This document shows positions 1 through 10,271 of a stretch of 64,000 nt of DNA, piece after piece. This stretch comes from Glebionis coronaria (taxonomy: Eukaryota > Streptophyta > Magnoliopsida > Asterales > Asteraceae): contig CM046878.1 in the NCBI GenBank assembly GCA_025667525.1, positions 76,859,696-76,923,695 of the forward strand, in the 5' to 3' direction. Within the stretch, counting starts at the first letter, position 1. Every line of letters starts with the position of its first letter. The notes beneath the pieces are model-generated. The model had not been told where the DNA came from. It made no database searches and saw only the letters and a program-made list of their open reading frames with translations. Both the position numbers and the translations under genes were made by a program.

Positions 1-445
1 TCCCAAAGTTAAAAGTTTCGATAAAAGCACATGCGACTAAATAGGGCCAGTCCTGTACCAACCATTACGTAGTCATAATCCCTGCAACAATGATACATGA
101 AACATAAATAAATGAAACTCATCTGTCAAAAATTATCAGAAAAAATTTTATGTGACTAATTATGAACTACTAGGGTTCAGTCCACATAGCCACAGTTCAC
201 GAGGAACATTATGCATGAAACAATGACACATAACTAAATATGAATGACGGTTGTCCATCCATATTAGTAAAACAATATCGATGAAAACACCAAGGTTAAA
301 ACCTCAAGGTGCTGAAAACATCATGGTTAAAACAACAATGCGCTGAAAACATCAATACGTGGAATAACAAACGTTGGCTTAGGAAGCTCCTGGTGACTAC
401 CCACTAGTCACAGGTCGAGTTTTTGAGCCTACAGGTCGAAGCCTT
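1..445 (-). mobile_element. Element C internal leader (partial)
   Basis: This is the untranslated leader just inside the 5' LTR of a minus-strand LTR retrotransposon whose body continues off the left edge. It is AT-rich, with repeated short phrases around 280-350 (hits on 'aaaacatcaa' and similar), and I see no supportable reading frame. Its identity rests on the adjoining primer-binding site and LTR end. Gag would be expected further left, outside the window. Confidence 0.6.
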
Positions 446-458
446 GGCTCTGATACCA
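446..458 (-). other. Element C primer-binding site
   Basis: On the minus strand this reads TGGTATCAGAGCC, complementary to the 3' end of plant initiator-Met tRNA. It lies four bases inside the LTR terminus at 463. It fixes the element's orientation (minus) and shows that the flanking LTR is the 5' one. Confidence 0.85.
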
Positions 459-462
459 TAAT

Positions 463-3346
463 TGTAACACCCCATTTTGATAATGGAATGTCACGCGTAA
501 TTATGGCGTGTCATCAAAGCATATAAAGATAAATGTGTAAAACATTACATGACCATAGGGATAACCGGAATCAAACATCGGTTCCCAAACATAAGCCCAA
601 AACATAATAAAGCAACAGAAATGAATGAAAGACTAAACAAGCATAAGCATATGAAGGCAAAAAGGAAAAGAAGTCTCTAGCAACTTCCATCCTATGCACG
701 TCCTCCAAATGCTCGAGTCTTTCATAGGGTACCTGCCGTTTTGGGACATGGAAAGGAAAGTAACGGCTGAGCAAAACGCTTAGTGCACGGATATAGACAT
801 AGTATGAATGACTCAGCATAATAAAGACTTAATAGCAGCGGAAATGTATAAGTCCTGAAAAACCTGGAACATGTTCATAAAACTGGTTTTATTGTTTGAA
901 AAGCCTTATGTTTATCTTTATGAAAACTGTTTAACATATTTTACCATTAGCCAATATAGGTCATGAAAATCCACCGTGCATGAATACTTGGAGGGGTGAC
1001 CTCATCATGCAAATTAGAGGGGCTGCCTCTAATTTAATATACTGGTTTTTGGGTAGGAGGGATCAGCTCCTTGTGAAGATGCAAGGCACACACCACATCC
1101 ACCATGAAATCCTGAATAAAAACATGTAACTAGGATGCACCCATACGCCCCACATGATAAATATAATATAAATGGCCAAAAGCTGAAGGGACGCCACGAG
1201 CAATCACTCCGCCGTGGTGAAGTCATAACATCAGTGCCTCTAATGTTATGGTTATGGTACCTCCATAACTAGGTGAAACTGGTCATGCATGTATATGGCT
1301 GTAGGTAATCTTAATTAAACATAAGCAATCAAACTCATAACTTATACTACGGGAAAACAGTTGGCTACATACGGGGAATCCTAATAAGGAAAGAATGTCC
1401 ATACTGAAAGGACGGGAAATCCGTACCTTATGTCCAGTGAACGAAGAAGATGAACTGAGAGGAATCCTACTTCCGAATCACTAGTGCTACATAAATACAC
1501 ATGAATAAGTATCTGCTTACTAAATACGTAGCTGGTTTTATGTCATGTCTTAGCTTATTTTATGTGTTCTTACCATGTTTTACTGTTTTAAAGCCTTAAC
1601 TGCGTTTATCTTACATTCTGTTTAATCTGATTAAATATTTATGGTATTTCATGTATTATTATACTTATTGTGTAATAATAAGTAACTTTCCAAAAATAAC
1701 AGTTTTCCTAAAATAGAAAGTTTCCAAAAATAGAAAGTTTCCAAAAATAGAAAATTTCCAAAAATAGAAAGTTTCCAAAAATAGAAAGTTACCAAAAATA
1801 GAAAGTTTCCAAAAATAGAAAGTTTCCAAAAATAGAAAGTTTCCAAAAATAAATTTACTGCTTAAAATAGATAAGTTTCTAAAAATAGAAAGTTTCCATA
1901 AATAGATTTGTTGCCTTAAATAAATAAGTTTCTAAAAATAGATGGTTTCCATAAATAAAAATAAGCTGGTTAAATAAGCTAAGTATATAAGCCTAAGTGT
2001 TTTTCATGATTATTTCTAAGTCATATAATATAATGTATAGTTTAATAATTATTTCATGTAATTTAATTAAACTATAGGTTATAATATTTAATTAAAGCAT
2101 AACATGTTTTTAATTAAATAAGTTAAATACTTAGGTTAAAATATGTATTATTATATATTAATAATATAACCTAAGTCATGTTAATTAATTAATTATATCC
2201 ATGGTTTTAAAATAATTAATTAATTATAAGTCTTAAACATATAAATACTTAGGTTAAAATAATTTCATGATTATTAATAATTAAATAACCTAAGTCATGT
2301 TATTAAATTAATCACATCTTTTATTAATTTAATTTTAACATAAGTTCATAACATAAAAAACTAACATATACCATGAACCGGATCTAGGCTAAAAACATGA
2401 ACCGGACATGAATCGACACCGTACCCCGAACCAACTCGGGGTACCCCGTGTTTCCCCTTGCTGCCGTGGGACCCACACGCACCAACCAAGACCATATGGT
2501 CTTGGTGGTGGTCGGCTTGGCAAGCCGAGACCCCTTTTGGGTTCGGTGAAGCCGGCGGCCAAAGCAAACACCCCTTAAAAACGACCCTTTGATTTAATTA
2601 ATCACCAAAACATGTTAGATGTATGATTAATTATTATGTTTTTATAAAAACATCACATGTTCATAAATAATAAAAAGATTAAATTAAAAGAAAAGGTTTA
2701 AAAAGGTTTTACCGAATTCGTGGATCAAGAGAACAAAGAACAAACACGATCAATCACCAATTCCTCAAGATCAAAGATCAACAAATCACCTTGTATGGTG
2801 ATTTATGGGTGGCGGCACAAAGAGAAGGAGGAAGGAGGGTTTTTAGGTTTTTCTTAAAAATCTTCTGTAAGTTATTTTTTAGTAGTAAAAATAAACATAA
2901 CCCCCTTTAGTAAATTTGACAATGGGCTTGGCCCATTGCCCTTGTTTGGCCGCGGGTAGGGACCCCACATGGGGTTCCCGTACCTTTTTCCGTGTCTCGT
3001 TATTTAGTTACTCGTTTGTGATTATTTATGTTCGTGTTTTAAATGTTCTCGTTACGTAAATACCGTGATCTAATATATTTAATTACGCTCGTAATAAATA
3101 TATATACGTAATTAATAATAGTTCGTGTTTTAATTACGTTCATGATTTCATGATCGCATGTTCGTGATTAATTATTGTTAAATAATTATTACGTGATCGT
3201 GCATATAAAATACTTATCGTGTTCTAACACGTACGTAATACGTAAACTCCTAACACGTAATCGTAATCATGCTATATTAGGGAAGTTTTAACTAGTACGC
3301 ACGATCTTAAGGGTACTATTCATGGTAAAAGCATGCGGGTTTTACA
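463..3346 (-). mobile_element. Element C 5' LTR
   Basis: This is a 2.9-kb LTR with canonical ends: plus-strand TGTAACACCCC at 463 and GGGTTTTACA ending at 3346, so on the minus strand it starts TGTAAAACCC and ends GGGGTGTTACA. The primer-binding site lies directly to the left. The right flank (GTAGT, 3347) is family-A LTR sequence, resuming the context seen intact at 22886, so C is inserted into the 5' LTR of A1 with an expected 5-bp duplication GTAGT. The interior contains a 17-bp tandem array (1684-1860), AT-rich repeats with TTAATTAATTAA stretches (1980-2340), and a pyrimidine-rich stretch near 2700-2870 that could be the transcribed leader on the minus strand. Long LTR and TGTAACACCCC end suit a Ty3-gypsy chromovirus; the clade cannot be fixed without pol. 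Confidence 0.8.
1684..1860. repeat. 17-bp tandem repeat array
   Basis: About ten imperfect copies of the unit GAAAGTTTCCAAAAATA stand head to tail inside the C LTR, fading into degenerate copies to about 1960. Some copies carry single substitutions (GTTACC, AATTTCC). The array makes long phenylalanine/leucine-rich pseudo-ORFs that are not genes. Confidence 0.9.
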
Positions 3347-3357
3347 GTAGTATACGG

Positions 3358-3423
3358 GCGGAACCTTAAGTAGCTAGGCGGTTCCCTAGCGATAAGGAAC
3401 CGCCGGGCTAGATAAGGTACCGC
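3358..3423 (+). promoter_or_regulatory. Quadruple half-site module (A1 5' LTR)
   Basis: Four 11-base half-sites: GCGGAACCTTA (3358), GCGGTTCCCTA (3378), TAAGGAACCGC (3393) and TAAGGTACCGC (3413), in order forward-forward-reverse-reverse. The start-to-start spacing is 20, 15 and 20. The inner pair can form a hairpin with loop GCGA and the outer pair can extend it across a symmetric internal loop. The TATA-like box follows about 30 bases downstream. The position upstream of the promoter is like the palindrome arrays described for Sirevirus LTRs; function is inferred. Confidence 0.8.
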
Positions 3424-3451
3424 GCCCAGATAGCCGTTGTACATTGTCTCC

Positions 3452-3459
3452 TTTAAATA
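3452..3459 (+). promoter_or_regulatory. TATA-like box, A1 5' LTR
   Basis: TTTAAATA within CTCCTTTAAATAGTGG. The same box is in the other three LTRs of family A (22990, 52828, 60786). It is the only TATA-like sequence in the GC-richer part of the LTR and sits directly after the half-site module, so it probably marks the U3/R promoter. Confidence 0.5.
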
Positions 3460-3694
3460 GTGGATCAAATCTCATTTTCCAACAAGCCTCTCTGGACGTT
3501 TTTCCTCAGCCCCTTTTTCTTTTCTATAGCATTATCATTAGTAAATGATCACTTAATATGTTAAGTATGTTTACATATGATTATCCTCTTGATCCCCTCC
3601 TTTACCTTGTCCAAAGAGAAGATCACTCACTCACTAGTGTTGTGATAAAGGTGAATCCATGAGCTAGTAATATTCATCATGATGCCCTTTTTGT

Positions 3695-4225
3695 TTTATG
3701 TTAATCCATTGTATTTATGAATACTTGGACTAGTTGTGTTCATCCAAGTTATTTGTAAATACTTGGATTTGTTGTGTACATCCATTGCATATGTGTTTGC
3801 TTGGATTTATGTTGTGTAGATCCAAACTACATGTGTGTACTTGGATATGTTTAGTTGAGTTGTAATAGATTGATTAGAAGTTCTCACTAAACTATAAAGT
3901 GATGTGGTTGTGTCTTGTAAGTTCTCACTTAACTTGAAAGTGATTAGTAGTTGTGTTGTGTGAAGTTCTCACTTAGCTTCAAAGTGAAGAGTCGTGTAGA
4001 TTGGGTCTAGATTTGGATTAGAACTCGACATCTAGCCTTGTGTCGTAAAATGGTGAAGTAGGCAACGTCGTGAAGATTGGTTCTACCTTCCGATTAGAAC
4101 TCGACATCTATCCTTGTGTCGTTAAATTGTGAAGTAGGCAACGTTGTGTAGATTGGTCCTAGCTAAAGATTAGGTCTCGGCATTTAGCTTAGTGTCGGAA
4201 AATAATGTAAGCGACGATGTAAGGT
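3695..4225 (+). repeat. Triplicated repeats within family-A LTR
   Basis: Three successive repeat groups. First, about 45-bp units around CTTGGATTTGTTGTGTACATCC (3695-3860). Second, three about 45-bp units starting AAGTTCTCACT, each with a small stem such as TCACTTAGCTTCAAAGTGA (3879-3990). Third, three about 80-bp units (3996-4225) built on ATTGGTTCTA, TAGAACTCGACATCTAGC and GTAGGCAACGT. All four family-A LTRs carry the same layout, although one unit is shortened at 23530 in the A1 3' LTR. Confidence 0.8.
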
Positions 4226-4265
4226 TTTCTCCGCCAAGAAGGGAGCTTGTGGATATAGTGGAAAT

Positions 4266-4316
4266 CTCGAGTAGGTGTACTCGAGGAGTGGAGTAGAAAC
4301 GAGGATAGAGCCTCGT
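4266..4316 (+). other. Two adjacent short hairpins in LTR
   Basis: Hairpin 1 is CTCGAGTA-GGTG-TACTCGAG (4266-4285), a perfect 8-bp stem. Hairpin 2 is AACGAGG-ATAGAG-CCTCGTT (4297-4316), a 7-bp stem. Both recur at 23769, 53642 and 61602, with one change in the first stem at 53643. They lie downstream of the presumed transcription start and so would be in the R/U5 RNA. Confidence 0.65.
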
Positions 4317-4534
4317 TGTCAAACCACTATAAATCTTGGTGTCTTCCCACTAGGTTGTATCCTTCCTTACTCTTTACTTATTTCATTATCATTACACTTA
4401 CCTATTATCTTTGCTAGTGCATTTGAATTGAACCTAATCATTATGCAACTTAGCTTCAAGTAAAAGATAGTTTTGATACAAACCAAATTGAAAGTAATTT
4501 TAATTAGGTTGCCAATCGAAGAGAAACTATTCAA

Positions 4535-4553
4535 CCCCCCCCCCCCCCCCCCC
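4535..4553 (+). repeat. 19-C homopolymer near LTR end
   Basis: A run of 19 C residues lies 15 bases before the end of the LTR. The matching run is 19 C in the A1 3' LTR (24042-24060), 13 C in the A2 5' LTR (53911-53923) and 6 C in the A2 3' LTR (61869-61874). It is an unstable tract inside otherwise conserved U5 sequence; assembly error cannot be excluded. Confidence 0.9.
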
Positions 4554-4569
4554 TCTTCTAGTTTCTACT

Positions 4570-4581
4570 TGGTATCAGAGC
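4570..4581 (+). other. A1 primer-binding site
   Basis: TGGTATCAGAGC, complementary to the 3' end of initiator-Met tRNA, immediately follows the LTR end. The tRNA differs from the tRNA-Asp used by typical Athila elements and by nested element B, although ORF1 of this element resembles an Athila protein. Confidence 0.9.
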
Positions 4582-5710
4582 GATGGTCACTCAAGATCTT
4601 TGAAGTATATTGTACTTTGAAACTTGGATCGATCCATTGTCTCCTCAAATTAGAAGGTCAAGTTGTACTAAAGTTTCTCTTTGGTCTAAACTATTTCTTC
4701 TTGGAAAATAGGTCTTTTAATTGATCATATTGCATTAGTAGCATTTATACATTTTAGACCTACCTTTGAAATGTATCTACTAGTTTGCTATCTTGCTTTG
4801 TGTAGGTACTCATGAAAATCAATCATTTAATTGGTTGTGAATTGAGTCACTTGCACTTGTAGAAGATTCATCTTCATCGATCTTCAACATCCTTGAATGA
4901 TGACATCAAGCTGATTGGGAATGATACTAGTTATTGAAGACCTAGTATTCATCATAGTCACTCTTGGGGCTTGCATTGATGGATTGGAATGCTTTTTGTG
5001 GCCAAGGTACGTTTTCGTTATTCCACACGCCCTTTGATCAATCTTTTGATCATTACTTGACTATGTGCTTGTTCTTGGCATCCTTGCCTTGACATTTGCT
5101 TGTAATTTGTGATTCCTTTCCTTTATCCTCTCAAACCTTCATTGCTTGGATACTTGACTCACTATGGTGATGTAGAGTGAGTTAGTAGTAGCTTAAATTA
5201 TCAAGCATGATATCCATGGTTTGCACGCATACGGTTAGTAGGCCCTTTGTGGGAGAGAAAGTGAATCAATACCTTGCTCATACTTTGGTCTAGACTAAGG
5301 CTATTATTGAAAGTGATCTTAGTCTACGCATCAATATTTGCTTTGTGTTTATTCATTACCAAAGTCGTTTAACACTTCGCCGGAAAGGCACGTCTTAAAC
5401 CACTATATATGACACAAGCTCTTCGTTACCACTATTTGAAGATTGTCATTAATCCCTTGAGCATTAGTCCTAGTCATGATTCACTTCCCTTGACTTCTCT
5501 CCACTTTGCTGTTTTGCTACGAGTAGTCGTTTGTCCATTTCGGTTCTTTTCGATCTCGATTCAACTCGTAATCCTTCATTAAAGCATATTGCCTAGTGTT
5601 ATGATGATCCAATGTTATTCTAAAAGGTTCATGATATAATTTTAAGTATTTTAGAAAAACTTGGTTTTTAAAATTTGGCGTTTTTCATTGATAAAAACCA
5701 GCCTCTGTAG
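4582..5710 (+). other. A1 leader without coding capacity
   Basis: About 1.1 kb between the primer site and the first internal half-site module. It aligns end to end with 53952-55080 in A2, yet no frame is open in both copies, so it does not look like a decayed gag that was functional at insertion. In intact LTR elements this position would hold gag. Confidence 0.6.
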
Positions 5711-5766
5711 GCGGTTCTTTATCTCTGGCGGTTCAAACCCGCGGTTCTTTATCGATAAGGAACCAC
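5711..5766 (+). promoter_or_regulatory. Half-site module ahead of A1 ORF1
   Basis: Half-sites GCGGTTCTTTA (5711), a partial GCGGTTCAAAC (5728), GCGGTTCTTTA (5741) and TAAGGAACCAC (5756). The inner inverted pair has loop TCGA. Unlike the other modules it has three forward sites and one reverse site. A2 has the same arrangement at 55082-55136, so the variant form is ancestral, not decay in one copy. Confidence 0.75.
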
Positions 5767-5960
5767 GGGCAATAAAGTTTGTCAGAGCGCCAGTTTTAAT
5801 AAAATAACCTTTTTCAAACCAAACCCTCTCTCCCAAAAACACACAGCCGACGTTTTTCATCTTTTCCACCATTGTTGAAGCTTCAAAAACCTTCAATCAA
5901 TCAAATTAATTGATTTCAAGTTGTGGGTTTCACTCATCCTTCATCAAACATCAGTTAATC

Positions 5961-6454
5961 GTAAGTACTTTCTTTCAATTTCATCTATTTTGTTCTAGGG
6001 TTCATCCTTTTATAATTGGGGATTTTTAAAATTGAAATTAAATTAGAACCTTAATAGGAATATTGGTTGACATGGTTACTTTACTATGATTCCTTAGGTT
6101 CATATTCATTGAGATTTCACTAAAACCCACTTGTAAAACAAATCTGAATTTTGACTAAATGTTTTTGGTTAAAAGATGGAATTGAGATGAACCCATGAAC
6201 AAATAGGTAGTTGCATTGTTAATGCTTACCTAAAAACATTGTTTTGAAAAACCAATGTTCTAGTCCATTGTTGATCCAACATAGGTCATATGTTCTTGGT
6301 TAATAATGGAATAGACACATTGTGAACATGAGAATGTTATGGATTCAATCCTTTGTTTGTCAAGAAATTGATATAACACATTCTCATATTTTTTAGCTTT
6401 AAGTTTATTTTTCATATGAGTAATTGGAAAAATATTGTCTTATGTTTATATTAG
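5961..6454 (+). other. Probable 5'-UTR intron before A1 ORF1
   Basis: The donor GTAAGT follows AATC at 5961; the acceptor TTTATATTAG ends at 6454, nine bases before the ORF1 ATG at 6464. A2 keeps both sites at the same distance (55331-55823, acceptor TTTATTTAG). The interior is T-rich and AT-rich like plant introns. Splicing could make a subgenomic ORF1 message, as proposed for env-like ORFs; this is inference without RNA data. Confidence 0.5.
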
Positions 6455-6463
6455 GTACTAATC

Positions 6464-6749
6464 ATGCCTTCTCAATATCAAAAGGATCATCAATTCACTA
6501 GACAATACATGCCAAACCTTTCCCAAACCTATGCTTCCACTCAACTTCTAAACTCATTTCCATCCCTTTCTACTGGTTGTTCCATGAGGGTAGGGTCGTT
6601 GACGAGGGAATAACGGGTTATGACTATATCCAATCTATGTTTGAGCTTTCGGGGTTTGATTGCTTGCTCAACATAGAAGAAGATATTTACCCCTTGTTTC
6701 TTCTTGAATTCTTTAGCACCTACTCCATGCTTGAATACAATGGAGAAAT
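6464..6749 (+). pseudogene. A1 ORF1, 5' fragment (ATHILA ORF-1-like)
   Basis: This is the first quarter of the protein intact in A2 (55833-57053). It begins MPSQYQKDHQFTR at the ATG after the probable intron. Around 6570 a one-base frameshift puts the remainder (FHEGRVVDEGITGYDYI..., through LLEFFSTYSML) in another frame, and at 6749 element B interrupts it. The gene resumes at 18258. The EFFSTYS block and the preceding IGF/SGF-x-CLL segment are what ties it to the ATHILA ORF-1 family. Two separate lesions make it non-functional. Confidence 0.75.
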
Positions 6750-7846
6750 TAATAAGTGTGTAAGCAGTTATCCTTTTGCCACTTAAATCAAGGAAAAACA
6801 AGACCTAATCATGTGTTTAATGTCATAAAAGTCGGAATTACGCGTGGTTTTGTGTTTTTGTGTTAAAATGGGTACAAATGATCAAAAGAAGAGAAAACAC
6901 GGGATTTCACGGTCAAATGTTGAAGAAAAGTCCAAAAAGAGACGAAGACAAACTCAAAAGATCAAAAGTGTGCCGAAGATCACGAAACCCGACAAAATCG
7001 ATACGATTTGAAGAAAAGACCAAAATGCCAAAGATCAAGCCGTTTTATTCGGGGATTTAATTTTTACGAAGATTTTAAGATTGATGTATTTGCTTATGGA
7101 TCAAAAGGCCCCATCCAAAGCCCATTTGCACAAATGATAAATTGGATGAAAGTTTTGAAGCCCAAACTGTTTAAAAGCATCACACGGTTAGGAGGAGAAT
7201 TAAATTGGGCCCAAGCCCAATTAAGTAACAAGTAAAATGAAGTTTTAAGAACTTTTCAAACGGTGAAAAGTTTACTTTCCTGGTCAACTTCACTAGCCAA
7301 ACTCACACAACATTCCCCACGTGTTTATCTCCTCACCTCACTCATTTTAATAAAACGTATTATTATTTACCCCACCCACTTTCATTCGATAAAAACAAAG
7401 TTTTACACTCACTGTTTATCTTTTCCGCTCTCTCCCAAAACTAAACAGCCACCATTTTTACCCACAAACCCTAATTCCTATCACAAAAATTACTCATATA
7501 AATTTGGGGGTTTTACGCTTATCTTTTAATTCACACAAATCTAAATAAATCCCCCCAAGAATCGGAGATGACACCACACTGGTGGTCCTCAATATTAATC
7601 CGACGTGGCCTCTCTCCTTTATTTTGATTGGTGGAAACACCACATCTCAACAAACCCTCCAATAAACTTCTTCCACATCAGCCTCAACAAACACAAGAAG
7701 CACAAATGGTGCCATCCTGGCGATCCGTGTGATGCTCGAGTGGTTTTCAGCCGATGATTAAGAGAGAGAAAGAAGAATGAAGGATTTAAGGGCCAAGATT
7801 AGTTGCTTAATTTTGAAGCCATCAAGAGGGTTTCAAGGGTTTTGCC

Positions 7847-7854
7847 TATAAAAA
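7847..7854 (+). promoter_or_regulatory. TATA box, element B 5' LTR
   Basis: TATAAAAA in GCCTATAAAAACCCCCTCC, with a CAGTAGCAC stretch about 25 bases downstream that could be the start site. Conserved at 16554 in the 3' LTR. Confidence 0.65.
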
Positions 7855-8946
7855 CCCCCTCCAAATCTGTAATCAGTAGCACTTTACTTTTCTTTATTTT
7901 AATTTTTGCAAAATTAGATTAGGGTTAATGTAATTTCTTTAAATTCCAGTAATAGTAATTTTAATTAATTAATGAAAAGTTACTTTTTATTTAATTTTCG
8001 TCTCTCCTTTAATTTCCTGTCAAGTTTTAAATTTCATCTTTAATCTGCTTTTTATTGAATATTACTGTTCGAAGTTTATTATTATTTTAAAAAATAAATA
8101 AATAAAAAATAATAAAAGAAAGTGATTAATATTTTCCCACTGGAAAATATATAAAGTCTGTTCGAGGTATAGTACTTTGGTTCGATACTGTTGATGTTCA
8201 AAGGTTCATCTTGGTTCGAGGGTGTTGATGTTCAAGGTGGTGTTTGGTTTCGATATCAAAGGGGGCTCAGCGCTTCACCCTTCGACCCAACGGATTTCGA
8301 CAAAAGGTTTCTACCCTCTTTTATTTACAAGTTTTATTTTGTAATTTATTTTATAGTTTTTTATCTGCTCGTGTTTTTGAGTTTATTTGGTTTGTTGAAT
8401 TTGCTTGTTTGATTTTCATATATGATATTTCATTTTAGGTTTATATCACTTGTTTAATTTTAAGTTTTAGAAAGTTTATTCTGCTTAGTTTTATTCCATT
8501 TTTAGTTGTTGTTTTGGTTTCGATGCTTATTCAGATTTTAACTTATAATGTTTCTGCTTATCTGCTTTAGTTATTTTGTTTCTGTTTATTGAGTTTAGAG
8601 AGCACTGCTAGTATCTGCTTATTGATAGGATTTGCTTAAGTTTTTTATATTTTGGATTTGGTTATATCTGTTTTGTTGAATTTCGCATAGTAGGGGTCAT
8701 AGCTTATATAGATTCAGCTTTTCAGCTTTTTGCCTGCTTTAATATTTTGTAGCCTGTTTAGTTGATAGCTTATTTGTCTTATTGCTATTTATATATTCTA
8801 GCTTATCTATTTTTCACTGTTGATCTGCTTATTTTTCAGCCTTTTATGCTTATTTGTTTTGGTAACTTTACTGTTTTATATACTGGCTCAATCTCAGACT
8901 CTTTTGGTCTGAGTTTTAAAAATTCCAAAAATAATTGGCAAAATTA

Positions 8947-9021
8947 GGTCATGCTGGGATTCGAACCCAGGACCCTTCGTATACAAGCCAACAGTCTTTA
9001 CCAACTTAGCTAGACTATTTT
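8947..9021 (-). other. tRNA-like sequence in B 5' LTR
   Basis: On the minus strand this contains an A-box match TAGCTAAGTTGG (plus 9001-9012) and a B-box match GGTTCGAATCC (plus 8957-8967), about 34 bases apart as in tRNA genes. The T arm CTGGG-TTCGAAT-CCCAG is perfect. The anticodon loop would be CTTGTAT (anticodon TGT, Thr). The acceptor stem and part of the anticodon stem do not pair, so this is not a functional tRNA gene; it is a tRNA-derived relic with both Pol III boxes intact. Confidence 0.6.
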
Positions 9022-9522
9022 TTGTGTTTTACTTTCTGTCTTTGAATTAATATAGGTAAAATTGTAGTGGCAGCTTTCTTTAAATTAGTTAAATACAAGT
9101 TTTTAGTTTAATTACTTTTATTTAAAAAGTTTTATATCAATTAAAGTTAATTCAGTTTTTCAAAAATAAAAAGATAAAAAAAATTTAATTTACTTTTAAG
9201 AGTTTTAATTGTTTTAAATTTAGTTTAAAATTCTCTTTAATATAGATTAGTTTTGTTAAAAAAGTATTTAGTTTAAATTTTTGGTTAAGTAATTTCTTTA
9301 AAAAATTAGTTTTTATTTATAATTAGTTTTAGTCTTATTTAAATTTTAGTTCAAAATAGATTTTTTAAAAAGTTTTTAATTAAATAGATTTTTAGCTTAA
9401 AACCCAAAAAGAATTATTTACCAAAAACAAAGTTAAGTCTAACGTTTAGTCGGATATCAAATTCGAGTCGATTTGTGAAACGAAATTAGACATAAAAAGA
9501 GTTTGCAAAAACTATAATATTA

Positions 9523-10271
9523 AAATGGCGTCGCTGCCGCTTCGCTCGTACGATTGACGATTTTTCGTGAAGACGTTTGGATTTTGGGATCCGTTCTTTT
9601 TGAACGTTACGTTTCTTGTTAACAAAATCAAAAATACAAAAAAATCAAAAACTTAAAAATACAAAAAAAAAATTAAAAAATCAACAAAAAGCAAATTCTT
9701 TCCTAAGATTTGCAACAAAAAAATTAAAAAATCCAAAAGTAATACTTTTTCCTAAAAGTATTACACCAAAAATATTACGTATTAGTGTATTTCTTAGTTC
9801 GATTTCTTTCGATTTTTCTTGTGAATATTTATGTTTCTAAAAAATACAAAAAGATTTTTCTTTTACTATAGTATATTACGTAGCACAATAATTTACCTAC
9901 ATTTCAAATAAGCCCTAGTTGGGATTTCATCACCTAACTATTGTAGTCGCATCCTAAACGAAATAAAAAGGCAAAATAGATAAATACTAGTAAGACGTTT
10001 GAACTCGACATATACAAACTATAAGGTGGGTATAAGGCGACGCGCTATAAAAGGCCGTCTAAGGAAAAAGGATTTTAAGTGCTTTGTGCCACCTCGTTTC
10101 CCCGCTTGCTTGTGCGTATATTGAGAGGGACGACCGATTATTGGTTTGCCAACTCAATTAGTAATTAAGTATATATTTTTGTAGATTTTTCATATTCCTC
10201 CTCGAGAGGGAAAATCCTTTTCCTCTCAAAGTCGACCGAGGTCACCTACCTCATTCCTAAGTTTTAATTGT
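9523..10271 (+). other. Element B primer site and leader
   Basis: Three bases after the LTR, TGGCGTCGCTGCCG (9526-9539) is a degenerate match to the tRNA-Asp primer site used by Athila elements (canonically TGGCGCCGTTGCCG). The leader that follows is A-rich (9610-9760, stacked AAAAATTAAAAA) and has no gene before the gag ATG at 10272. Confidence 0.7.

Larger units (their letters stand above)
3347..4568 (+). repeat. A1 5' LTR (left part missing)
   Basis: This is the right-hand 1.2 kb of the A1 5' LTR; the first approximately 375 bp lie beyond element C. It aligns throughout with the LTRs at 22512, 52340 and 60297. Order of contents: half-site module (3358-3423), TATA-like box (3452-3459), three groups of triplicated repeats (3695-4225), two hairpins (4266-4316), a 19-C tract (4535-4553) and the end TTCTAGTTTCTAC. 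The terminal A present in A2 is lost here. Confidence 0.85.
6750..9522 (+). repeat. Element B 5' LTR
   Basis: A 2.77-kb LTR. Compared with the 3' LTR it has about 107 bp more near 7340-7450, and it lacks about 52 bp present at 15848-15899. It contains a TATA box (7847), a tRNA-like sequence on the minus strand (8947-9021), and T-rich sequence in the last 1 kb. Confidence 0.9.

Noticed and set aside
1649..1846. Phe/Leu-rich open frame on the minus strand
   Set aside because: It is a translation of the 17-bp tandem repeat in the C LTR.
8191..8947. Frames of 60-74 codons present in both element B LTRs
   Set aside because: They recur only because the LTRs are duplicates; the sequence is T-rich LTR with no protein features.
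8947..9021. A functional tRNA-Thr gene
   Set aside because: The acceptor stem does not pair and the anticodon stem is weak; only the internal promoter boxes and T arm are good.
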